A stretch of 6,550 nucleotides of DNA from Bacillota bacterium (GTDB lineage: Bacteria; Armatimonadota; Hebobacteria; Hebobacterales; Hebobacteraceae). Shown piece by piece: positions 1 through 5,633 of the stretch. Numbering within the stretch: the first letter of the stretch is position 1; every line of letters starts with the position of its first letter. The notes below the pieces were generated by a model. That model saw only the letters and a list, made by a program, of their open reading frames with translations, had not been told where the DNA came from and did not search any database. The DNA lies in contig DAOVEW010000063.1 in the NCBI GenBank assembly GCA_030668755.1, forward strand, positions 1 through 6,550, read 5' to 3'. Position numbers and translations under genes: made by a program.

Positions 1-1229
1 GTCAGCACCAGCTCCAGCGCCCGCCCCGATTCGATCCGCGACAAGTTCAGCAGGTCGTTGATCAGCCGCACCAGCCGATCGCACTCGGTGTCGATGATGC
101 GATAAAACTCGATCTGGGTCTCCCTGTCGTAGAACCCCTCGCTGTCCTCCAGCAGAGTTCGAGTGAAGCCCTTGATCGAGGTGAGCGGGGTGCGCAGCTC
201 GTGTGAGACCGTCGAGACGAACTCGCTTTTCATCCGCTCCACGCTGCGCAGCTCCGTAATATCGTTGAACGTGGCCACCACCCCAGAGATGTCGCCGTTG
301 TCTCCCCGCAGCAGCGAGGTCTGAACCTGGAAGATCCGTTCCTCCGGCGAGAAGATCGACATCTCCGCCGATGCCTCCGCGTCGCCCCCCAGGCACGCGC
401 GGACCAGGTCGTGCACCTCGTCGTCCTTCACCACCTGACTGAGCAGCTTGCCCGTGCCATCTTCGCTTGGGATTCCGAACATGTGCTTCGCAGCCGAGTT
501 CATGAGGCGCACTCGGCTGTCCTGGTCCACCACCAGCACCCCGGCCAGCATCCCCTGGAGCGTGCGCTCCAGCTCGCGCTTCTCGTCGGAGACGGCGATG
601 TACAGTTTGGCGCTGGAGATGACCGAGGCCGCGCTCTTCGCCAGCGCAGTCAGCAGCGTGACATCCTCCTCCTGGAACCGCCCGCCCCCACGCTTGTTGA
701 AGACGTTGAAGACGCCGATATTGGTCTTCTCCACAACCTGACCGTCGGCGTCCTTCCTCTCGATCATCAGCGGCACCGTCAGCACGTTTCGGATGTTGAG
801 CAGCGCCACGTTCTCCTTCACGGTGCGCGGATCGCTCATCGCGTCATCCGTGATGATAGGCCGCCCCTCCCGGAAGACCTGCCCCGATACCCCCTGCGTA
901 GCCCGCACCCGGAACGCATCCACGTCGTCCTTCGTCAGCCCCAGCGCCGGCCACTGCGCCACCAGCTCGCCCGTGTCCGGCTCGTACAGCATGAGCACGG
1001 CCTTCTCGGCCTGCAATATCATCCCCACCCGCCGAAGGAACCACCGGAGTGTCCCCTCCAGCTCGGCCGAGGTTGTGATCGGCGCCGGTGCGCTGCTCGA
1101 CGTATCCTTCAGCTCCGCTTCGAGCTCCCGCTTCGTCTCCTGAAGCCGCGCGATCTCGGCCCGCAGCCGCTCCACTTCGGCGCGTACATCTCCTTCGTCT
1201 TGTCGCGCTGAATCTGCCTGTTCAGTCAA
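1..1229 (-). CDS. Sensor histidine kinase (coiled coil, GAF, PAS, HisKA), 3' end cut by window
   Basis: I translated this frame by hand: 409 residues are visible and the gene continues past base 1. Residues about 12-42 are rich in E, R, K and L and look like a coiled coil. A GAF domain follows (about 52-215; GVSGQVFREGRPIITDDA is a typical GAF stretch). Next is a PAS domain (about 222-328; MLAGVLVVDQDSRVRLMNSA, ending FNDITELR), then HisKA with the H-box SHELRTPLTSIKGF. His343 (bases 201-203) is the expected autophosphorylation site, and the second dimerisation helix ends LINDLLNLSRIESG. The ATP-binding HATPase_c domain must lie beyond the window. There is no transmembrane segment or signal peptide in the visible part, so it is probably cytosolic and senses a ligand through GAF or PAS. 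The frame has no ATG before residue 70, inside GAF. I chose TTG at 1229 because GAGG lies 8 bases upstream. It follows galT by 33 bp, as third gene of the operon. The signal and cognate regulator are unknown. Confidence 0.9.
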   Translation of the reverse strand, partial: MTEQADSARQDEGDVRAEVERLRAEIARLQETKRELEAELKDTSSSAPAPITTSAELEGTLRWFLRRVGMILQAEKAVLMLYEPDTGELVAQWPALGLTKDDVDAFRVRATQGVSGQVFREGRPIITDDAMSDPRTVKENVALLNIRNVLTVPLMIERKDADGQVVEKTNIGVFNVFNKRGGGRFQEEDVTLLTALAKSAASVISSAKLYIAVSDEKRELERTLQGMLAGVLVVDQDSRVRLMNSAAKHMFGIPSEDGTGKLLSQVVKDDEVHDLVRACLGGDAEASAEMSIFSPEERIFQVQTSLLRGDNGDISGVVATFNDITELRSVERMKSEFVSTVSHELRTPLTSIKGFTRTLLEDSEGFYDRETQIEFYRIIDTECDRLVRLINDLLNLSRIESGRALELVL

Positions 1230-1237
1230 ACTGCCGA

Positions 1238-1241
1238 CCTC
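1238..1241 (-). promoter_or_regulatory. Ribosome-binding site of the histidine kinase
   Basis: GAGG on the minus strand, 8 bases before TTG at 1229. It decides the start, because the only in-frame codons between the galT stop and the GAF domain that could initiate are this TTG and internal codons. The same GAGG with 8-base spacing precedes galT, which supports the choice. Confidence 0.6.
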
Positions 1242-1262
1242 AAGTTCTTGCTGCTCTCCATC

Positions 1263-2327
1263 TTACTCCCCACCCGACTCACTCGCCACCCCCGATTCCT
1301 CGCCGCTCAACGCCGCGGCCTCCAGGTCCACCTCCCGCAGGTACTCCGCAGCCGTCTCCGGCGGAGTCACGTTGATATAGATTCCTGTACCCATCTCGAA
1401 GCCCGCGGCAATCGTCAATCTAGGAGAAATCGACAGATGCCAGTGGAAATCCTCTTGGTCGTCGGTATTGCAGGGTGCCGTGTGGATATTGTAGTTGTAC
1501 GGCGGGTCGTTCAAACACACGTGCAGGCGCCGCAGCGTCTCGCCCAGGATCGCGGCAAAGCCCGTCTGCTCCTCCGCCGCGATGGCGGCGAAAGACGCCG
1601 CATGGCGCTTCGGCAGCAGCCACGTCTCGAATGGGCATTTCGCCGCATACGGCTCGAAAGCGATGAAGTGCTCGTTCTCTGCCACAAGCCGGCGTTTCTC
1701 CTCCGTTTCCTGCCGCAACATATCGCAGAACACGCAGCGGTCGCGATACTCCATGTAGCGCCGCGCGCCCTGCAGTTCAGCGGCCACCACTCCCGGGATT
1801 ATTGGTGTAGCCACGAGCTGCGAGTGCGGGTGGCCCAGGGATGCCCCCGCCACTCGGCCGTAGTTCCGGAAGATGAGGATGTACTTCAGGCGGGCGTCCT
1901 TCTTCAGGTCCAGATAACGGGCGCGGTAAGCCCAGAGCACGTCTTCGATCTGTCGAGTGTCGAGGAAGGCCAGGGACTTGTCGTGCTGGGGCGTCTCGAT
2001 GATGACTTCGTGCGCGCCCACCCCGTTCATCCAGTCATACATTCCCTGGCCCGCCTTGTTGAGGTCCCCTTCGATCCCGAGAGCGGGGTACTTGTTGGGG
2101 ATCACCCTCACCCACCAGCCTGGACCGTTCCGCTGGCTGCCGGGCTGTCGGAATGCCATGATCTCCGGCGGCGTCATGCTCTCGTTGCTGGGACAGAACG
2201 GACACTTCTCGCGGTCTTGCTCTTCCCGACCTGGCGAGTGAGCAGTAAAATCGCTTGGGCGCTTGGACCGCTCGCTCGCGATGACCACCCATTCGCCCGT
2301 GATCGGATCGCGTCGTAGCTCCGGCAT
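1263..2327 (-). CDS. galT: Galactose-1-phosphate uridylyltransferase
   Basis: GalT of the HIT superfamily exchanges UMP between UDP-glucose and galactose 1-phosphate in the Leloir pathway, in the cytosol. Numbering from the ATG, the protein is 354 residues, normal for the family. The N-terminal domain has RRDPITGEWVVIA, then CPFC (C42, C45), H115 in ETPQHDK, and NYGRVAGASLGHPHSQ with H166 and H168. By alignment to E. coli GalT, C42, C45, H115 and H166 match the zinc ligands, and H168 matches the uridylylated nucleophile. E184, H282, H295 and H297 (FHWH) match the second metal site. The nucleophile motif is HPHSQ rather than the E. coli HPHGQ. The C-terminus carries an extra acidic, Ser/Gly-rich tail of about 20 residues. 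ATG at 2327 is preferred over TTG at 2330 because GAGG lies 8 bases upstream of it. No galK, galE or galM is visible, so a related nucleotidyltransferase activity on another sugar phosphate cannot be excluded. Confidence 0.93.
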   Translation of the reverse strand: MPELRRDPITGEWVVIASERSKRPSDFTAHSPGREEQDREKCPFCPSNESMTPPEIMAFRQPGSQRNGPGWWVRVIPNKYPALGIEGDLNKAGQGMYDWMNGVGAHEVIIETPQHDKSLAFLDTRQIEDVLWAYRARYLDLKKDARLKYILIFRNYGRVAGASLGHPHSQLVATPIIPGVVAAELQGARRYMEYRDRCVFCDMLRQETEEKRRLVAENEHFIAFEPYAAKCPFETWLLPKRHAASFAAIAAEEQTGFAAILGETLRRLHVCLNDPPYNYNIHTAPCNTDDQEDFHWHLSISPRLTIAAGFEMGTGIYINVTPPETAAEYLREVDLEAAALSGEESGVASESGGE

Positions 2328-2335
2328 CAACCCGT

Positions 2336-2339
2336 CCTC
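2336..2339 (-). promoter_or_regulatory. Ribosome-binding site of galT
   Basis: GAGG on the minus strand. It lies 8 bases before the ATG at 2327 but only 5 bases before an in-frame TTG at 2330, so it favours the ATG. Confidence 0.55.
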
Positions 2340-2360
2340 GCGGGGGCAAGTGCGCGGGCC

Positions 2361-2744
2361 CTAGCCCCTTCGGCCGCGCCCGCGCTTCGCCTCAGTACTG
2401 CGCTTCAGGTCGAGCAGTCGCTCTTGGCTCTCCTTCGTGAAGCGCTTCATATTGTCTTCGAAGGACTCGCCATTCGCCCCCCCGGCTCGGGGTCTGCCGC
2501 CTCGCCAGTCCGGCCGGGCACGCTTCAGCGACAGCTTGTGACGTCCTCTTCCATCTACCTCCAGCACCCGTACCATCACCCGGTCGCCAACCCGCACGTG
2601 TTTGCTCAAGTCTGACACACAGGAATCGGCTATCTCCGAGACGTGGATCGAACCGGCTTCGCCGCTTGGGAGCTCCACGAACGCGCCATAGCTCGCGAGC
2701 CTCACCACCGTCCCTTCGACTAAGCCGCCGACTTCCGCCGTCAT
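2361..2744 (-). CDS. yabR: S1-domain RNA-binding protein, YabR type
   Basis: A 127-residue basic protein. Residues about 5-75 form one S1 (OB-fold) RNA-binding domain: GGLVEGTVVRLASYGAFVEL, IHVSEIAD, VGDRVMVRVLEVD, then KLSLKRA. After a short Arg/Gly-rich linker comes a helical tail with SFEDNMKRFTKESQERLLDLKR and a Lys/Arg/Gly end. From memory, this S1-plus-tail layout and the tail sequence closely resemble Bacillus YabR and its general stress protein 13 relatives, which associate with ribosomes or RNA. The precise role here is inferred. ATG at 2744 has GGGGA 5 bases upstream. It is the first gene after the promoter at 2796-2825 and lies 33 bp before galT. In Firmicutes yabR sits by divIC; no division gene is visible here. 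The symbol marks family resemblance, not proven orthology. Confidence 0.85.
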   Translation of the reverse strand: MTAEVGGLVEGTVVRLASYGAFVELPSGEAGSIHVSEIADSCVSDLSKHVRVGDRVMVRVLEVDGRGRHKLSLKRARPDWRGGRPRAGGANGESFEDNMKRFTKESQERLLDLKRSTEAKRGRGRRG

Positions 2745-2795
2745 CCAGGTCCCCGAAAGACTACCCTTTCCCCATGTAACCCAAGCGACTCTGCT

Positions 2796-2825
2796 ATTCT
2801 ATACTACGTATATTGTCCCTGTCAA
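2796..2825 (-). promoter_or_regulatory. Sigma-70 promoter of the yabR-galT-kinase operon
   Basis: On the minus strand, -35 TTGACA (2820-2825) is perfect and -10 TAGAAT (2796-2801) matches 5 of 6, with an 18-bp spacer. An overlapping alternative is TATAGA with a 16-bp spacer. Transcription would start near 2789, leaving a leader of about 45 bases before yabR. The spacer is AT-rich in a GC-rich window and contains a small inverted repeat (TATAC, TAC, GTATA; 2800-2812) that could be an operator. Confidence 0.7.
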
Positions 2826-2830
2826 CCCGC

Positions 2831-2848
2831 CCGAGAGGTACCTCCCGG
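2831..2848 (-). terminator. Stem-loop after ychF, possible weak terminator
   Basis: On the minus strand, CCGGGAG and CTCTCGG can pair (one G-U) around a GUAC loop, 27-44 bases past the ychF stop and just upstream of the next promoter. No run of U follows, so it is not a standard intrinsic terminator. It could instead mark an mRNA 3' end or be chance in GC-rich DNA. Confidence 0.25.
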
Positions 2849-2874
2849 CGCCCTCGGCAATCCCCTCGGCATCG

Positions 2875-3951
2875 CTATGCTGCGAAGCGGAACAACACTA
2901 CATCGCCCTCCTGTACTTCGTAATCCCGCCCCTCCGTCTGGATGTCGCCCGCGCGGTGCGCCTCCTCCCACGATCCCCGCTGCACGAGCGCCTCAAATGG
3001 GATCACCTCCGCGCGGATGAAGTTGCGTTCCATGTCCGTGTGAATGCGCCCCGCTGCCGCCGCCGCCCTCGTGCCGCGCGGCACCGCCCATGCGCGCGCC
3101 TCGGCCCCGACCCCTGTGTAGAACGTCACCAAATCGAGCGCTTCGTAGCAGGCCCGTACAACCCGCTCGAGTCCCGTCGCCGAAACCTCAAACTCTGCCA
3201 CAAAGGCCGTACGCTCCTCTTCATCGAGCTCCACCAGCTCCGCCTCGAGCTTGGCGGGCAGCGGTACGATCGGCCCGTGCACGGCTTGCGAGAGCCGCTC
3301 CGCCTCCTTCGGCCACTCCCCTTGCCGTTCCCCCGCGTTCACCAGATAGACCTCGGGTTTGCCCGTCAGCAGGAAAACGTGGGCCGCCTCCCTGAGTTCG
3401 GCGCGGTCCGCGAACGACCGCGCGGGCCGTCCCGCGTCCAGGTGCTCGGAGAGCCTCTCGAGCAGTTCGGCCTCTCGGACCGCGTCCTTGTCCCGACCCT
3501 TCGCGGCAGAGGCGACCTTCTCCCGGCGCCGCTGCACGGCTGCGAGGTCCGCCAGTATCAGCTCCGTGTCCACGATCCCCACATCCCGCATCACACCCAC
3601 ACTCCCCTCGACGTGCGGCACGTGTATGTCTGGGAAGGACCTGACCACGTGCAGGATCGCGTCTGCTTCTCGGATCGCTGCCAGGAACTGATTGCCCAGC
3701 CCCTCCCCTTTGTTGGCCCCCTTCACCAGACCTGCGATGTCGACGAACTCGATCGCCGTCGGCACCGCTCGTTCCTGCCCGAAGACTCCCGCCACTTTCT
3801 CCAGCCGCGGGTCCGGCACCGAGACAACCGCGCGGTTGGGCTCGATGGTGCAGAACGCGTAGCTGGATACCTTCGCCCCACCGCGGGCGAGCGCGTTGAA
3901 GACCGTCGACTTGCCGACGTTTGGCAGCCCGACGATGCCGACGCTCAGCAT
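2875..3951 (-). CDS. ychF: Ribosome-associated ATPase YchF/Obg-like
   Basis: YchF is a TRAFAC-class P-loop NTPase that prefers ATP, binds ribosomes and is linked to translation and oxidative-stress response. The protein has 358 residues, close to the usual ~363. G1 is GLPNVGKST (8-16) and G3 is DIAGL (71-75), followed by the YchF signature VKGANKGEGLGNQFL. G4 is NAGE (205-208): the NxxE form, instead of NKxD, explains the adenine preference. H113 aligns by eye with the histidine implicated in ATP hydrolysis in E. coli YchF, and the conserved FCTIEPN cysteine is C34. A coiled-coil arm lies around 128-190. The TGS domain covers about 275-358 (AAGRIHTDMERNFIRAEVI, DYEVQEGDVVLFRF). I start at ATG 3951, directly before the G domain. 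A longer frame to 4074 adds 41 unrelated residues overlapping the DUF72 gene. The start overlaps the DUF72 stop, suggesting translational coupling. Confidence 0.97.
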   Translation of the reverse strand: MLSVGIVGLPNVGKSTVFNALARGGAKVSSYAFCTIEPNRAVVSVPDPRLEKVAGVFGQERAVPTAIEFVDIAGLVKGANKGEGLGNQFLAAIREADAILHVVRSFPDIHVPHVEGSVGVMRDVGIVDTELILADLAAVQRRREKVASAAKGRDKDAVREAELLERLSEHLDAGRPARSFADRAELREAAHVFLLTGKPEVYLVNAGERQGEWPKEAERLSQAVHGPIVPLPAKLEAELVELDEEERTAFVAEFEVSATGLERVVRACYEALDLVTFYTGVGAEARAWAVPRGTRAAAAAGRIHTDMERNFIRAEVIPFEALVQRGSWEEAHRAGDIQTEGRDYEVQEGDVVLFRFAA

Positions 3952-4676
3952 CGCTGGCCCACCAGCCGACGCAGCGTCCGAGCGTCCTCGACCGCGTAGC
4001 CGCGCGCGTCGTTGTTGAAGTATACGAACACAGCCTGCCCCTCGCCGACCCACCCCGCAATCGCGTCCGTCCACCTCGCCAGCGACTGCTCCGAGTACTT
4101 CGATGAGTACAGCCGCTTCTCCCCGTGCATCCGAAGATACTGGAAGTCCGCGGTGCTCACCTCGGCGTCCGGATAGCTCGGCGCGCTCACCCGCACCAGC
4201 GCGGCGTTGTGCCTCCGCAGCATCTCATAGACTTCATCGCACAGCCAGCTCCTGTCGCGGAACTCGAAGGCGAAACGGTGACGTTCCGGCAGCAGAGACA
4301 GGAATCCCGCCAGCCTCGGCGGATCGCACTGCCACTTCGGAGGAAGCTGCACCAGCACTGGCCCAATCTTATTGCCCAGCAGCTCGGCCCGCGATATGAA
4401 TCGCGCAAGCTCCCCCTCGCAGCCCCCCAGCTTCTTCATGTGCGTGATCGCTCGCGACGCCTTCAGCGCAAACCGGAATCCCTCGGGGGTCCGCTGTCGC
4501 CACCCGGAGAATGTGGACTCGGAGGCCAATCGGTAGAAGGTGGCGTTCAGCTCGACCGTATCGAACTCCCCAGCGTAGTACTCCAGCCAGCGCCGCTGCG
4601 GTAGGCCCCGGGGATAGAACACCTCTCGCCAGTGCTTGTAGCTCCACCCCGAGGTGCCTATCCGGACTTCCGCCAT
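3945..4676 (-). CDS. DUF72 / YecE family protein
   Basis: A 243-residue protein with the full DUF72 pattern: GTSGWSYKHW (7-16), FDTVELNATFYRL (38-50), FRFALKASRAITHMKKL (67-83), GPVLVQLPP (105-113), HRFAFEFRDRSW (133-144), YLRMHG (180-185) and VFVYFNNDARGYAVEDA (216-232). The family adopts a TIM-barrel-like fold with conserved Trp, Glu, Arg and His in a putative active site. Its reaction is not established, and I assign none. Length is typical of the shorter members. The start is well fixed because the GTSGW strand must lie at the N-terminus; the ribosome-binding site is weak (GAG close to the ATG). It lies 24 bp after the MerR-like gene and overlaps ychF by 7 bases (ATGCTGA), so all three are almost certainly one transcript. 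Confidence 0.93.
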   Translation of the reverse strand: MAEVRIGTSGWSYKHWREVFYPRGLPQRRWLEYYAGEFDTVELNATFYRLASESTFSGWRQRTPEGFRFALKASRAITHMKKLGGCEGELARFISRAELLGNKIGPVLVQLPPKWQCDPPRLAGFLSLLPERHRFAFEFRDRSWLCDEVYEMLRRHNAALVRVSAPSYPDAEVSTADFQYLRMHGEKRLYSSKYSEQSLARWTDAIAGWVGEGQAVFVYFNNDARGYAVEDARTLRRLVGQRC

Positions 4677-4700
4677 GAGCTCGACCGAACGCGCCCCGCG

Positions 4701-5300
4701 TCAGCTCTCCGCCGTCATGCTCTCCAGCTTCGCCTCAGCCTGCTCGATGAGGGACGCAAGCCGCAGACAACTCTGCGCGTCCTCCTCCAGGAGCACGTCG
4801 CCTGACTGCACTCGCTCCGCCAGACGGTCCAGCCATTCGAACGCCGCGTCCAGCTCCAGCACCTGCGCTCGGCCACGCAGCTTCGGCGCCAGCTCCTCTA
4901 CCTGGGACGCCATCTCCTCCAGCCGCTCGGCCTGCTCGGTTAGGAAGTCATCGCGCTTCTGCTCGATGGATGCGGACAGTTCGGCCCCCCGCCGGCGCCG
5001 CTCCGCCAAGTACCGGTCCACCTCTCGCGCGGCCCGCCGCAGGCCGGACGAATGGTCCAGCTCCTGCTTGATCAGCAGCACCCGATAGAGGGACTCGAAG
5101 TCATAGGTCCTGCGGCTGCTGTCCTCATCATCGCCCTCCGCCGACGACACGATGCCGGTGTCCGTCCAGTAGCAGAGCTGGCGCCTCGACACACCTGCAA
5201 ACTGCGCTGCCTTCCCAGTCGTCAGCTTCAGCCCCTTGAGGAGCTCCGAGGGCTCAGCCTGCTCGAGGACGTCCTTTTCCTCGGCGGGAGTGTCCGCCAT
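4701..5300 (-). CDS. MerR-family transcriptional regulator with long helical C-terminus
   Basis: A 199-residue protein. An acidic N-terminal tail (1-24) precedes a winged helix-turn-helix of MerR type: LTTGKAAQFAGVSRRQLCYWTDTGIV (helix-turn-helix at about 26-46), a wing at about 50-66 ending SRRTYDF, and a second helical pair (LYRVLLIKQELDHSSGLRRAAREVDRYL). Residues about 100-195 are charged and helical, with likely coiled coil (EQAERLEEMASQVEELA), and presumably dimerise. There is no cluster of cysteines as in metal-sensing MerR proteins (only C43 and C178), and no recognisable ligand domain, so the effector is unknown. AAGGG lies 5 bases before the ATG. It is first in the operon with DUF72 and ychF, downstream of a consensus promoter and a palindrome that it may bind; that autoregulation is inference. 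The HTH gives the family; target genes cannot be read from sequence. Confidence 0.85.
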   Translation of the reverse strand: MADTPAEEKDVLEQAEPSELLKGLKLTTGKAAQFAGVSRRQLCYWTDTGIVSSAEGDDEDSSRRTYDFESLYRVLLIKQELDHSSGLRRAAREVDRYLAERRRRGAELSASIEQKRDDFLTEQAERLEEMASQVEELAPKLRGRAQVLELDAAFEWLDRLAERVQSGDVLLEEDAQSCLRLASLIEQAEAKLESMTAES

Positions 5301-5365
5301 TCTTTCCCTTTCCCGGCCGTCCTGTCAGAAGAGTTGAGCAGCACGGCATTGTTTTGTGTGGTGGT

Positions 5366-5391
5366 CGGACATGGAGGCCATTCCATGTCCG
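5366..5391. promoter_or_regulatory. Perfect 10-bp inverted repeat in the operon leader
   Basis: CGGACATGGA (5366-5375) and TCCATGTCCG (5382-5391) are exact reverse complements around a 6-base loop. It starts roughly 18 bases after the predicted transcription start and ends about 65 bases before the regulator's ATG. It could be an operator for a dimeric repressor or a strong RNA hairpin in the leader. No U-run follows on the minus strand, so it is not an ordinary terminator, and it does not cover the ribosome-binding site. Confidence 0.7.
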
Positions 5392-5415
5392 GCGTTTGAG
5401 CATGAGGTGACCGGC

Positions 5416-5444
5416 ATTATATCGACCAACCTCACGCATGTCAA
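5416..5444 (-). promoter_or_regulatory. Consensus sigma-70 promoter of the merR-DUF72-ychF operon
   Basis: On the minus strand, -35 TTGACA (5439-5444) and -10 TATAAT (5416-5421) are both perfect matches with the ideal 17-bp spacer. Predicted start is near 5409, giving a leader of about 109 bases. MerR activators usually work on overlong 19-20 bp spacers; the 17-bp spacer here suggests constitutive strength held by a repressor or by leader structure. Confidence 0.85.
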
Positions 5445-5633
5445 GACCGCGGGACAGGCCGCGTTCGACGAATGGTGGTTAGCGCTATCCTGCGCTGGTC
5501 GCGTTGCCCCGCCGGCAGGGAATGGCCTGAGCCCGCGGAAGGCTCTGTCTTCAGGAGGCTACGACCGTAAGACTCGGTGCACACATATTCATTGACTCCG
5601 ACGATCCAGAGGAGATCGCCAAGGCCTACCGCC

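Larger units (their letters stand above)
5301..5633. other. Non-coding gap between aldo/keto reductase and MerR-like gene
   Basis: The 333-bp gap contains the promoter and palindrome listed separately (5366-5444). The rest, 5445-5633, has short inverted repeats: AGCGC/GCGCT (5481-5496) and GAGCC/GGCTC (5529-5545), the latter overlapping CCTGA/TCAGG (5526-5555). None has a U-run on the minus strand, so no clear terminator for the reductase is seen. I compared it by eye with tRNA and common riboswitch cores and found no match. A plus-strand AGGAGG (5553-5558) precedes a coding-like scrap described in the findings. Confidence 0.6.

Noticed and set aside
411..1211. Plus-strand frame of 266 codons opposite the kinase
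   Set aside because: The minus strand gives clear GAF, PAS and HisKA domains over the same bases; the plus product is low-complexity His/Leu/Arg sequence.
1248..2318. Long plus-strand frame (356 codons) opposite galT
   Set aside because: It mirrors galT codon structure and is rich in Arg, His, Leu and Pro as expected of antisense to a GC-rich gene; the minus strand gives a complete enzyme with all catalytic residues.
2835..2844. Perfect 10-bp palindrome GAGGTACCTC
   Set aside because: With no loop it cannot form a hairpin by itself; it is part of the stem-loop already listed after ychF and needs no separate explanation.
2956..3999. Long plus-strand frame (347 codons) opposite ychF
   Set aside because: Antisense shadow of a certain ychF; no recognisable domain.
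3952..4074. 41-residue N-terminal extension of YchF
   Set aside because: The extension is Arg/Gly-rich, overlaps the DUF72 gene in another frame, and the ATG at 3951 sits exactly where YchF proteins begin.
5254..5439. 61-codon minus-strand frame over the merR leader
   Set aside because: It would begin within the promoter, upstream of the predicted transcription start, and has no domain; it overlaps merR out of frame.
5461..5478. GTTCGA-like string suggesting a tRNA T-loop or tmRNA start
   Set aside because: No acceptor stem, D-loop or anticodon arm can be drawn around it on either strand.
5356..5595. 79-codon plus-strand frame in the intergenic gap
   Set aside because: It runs across the promoter and palindrome of the opposite strand, with no ribosome-binding site of note and no protein-like pattern.
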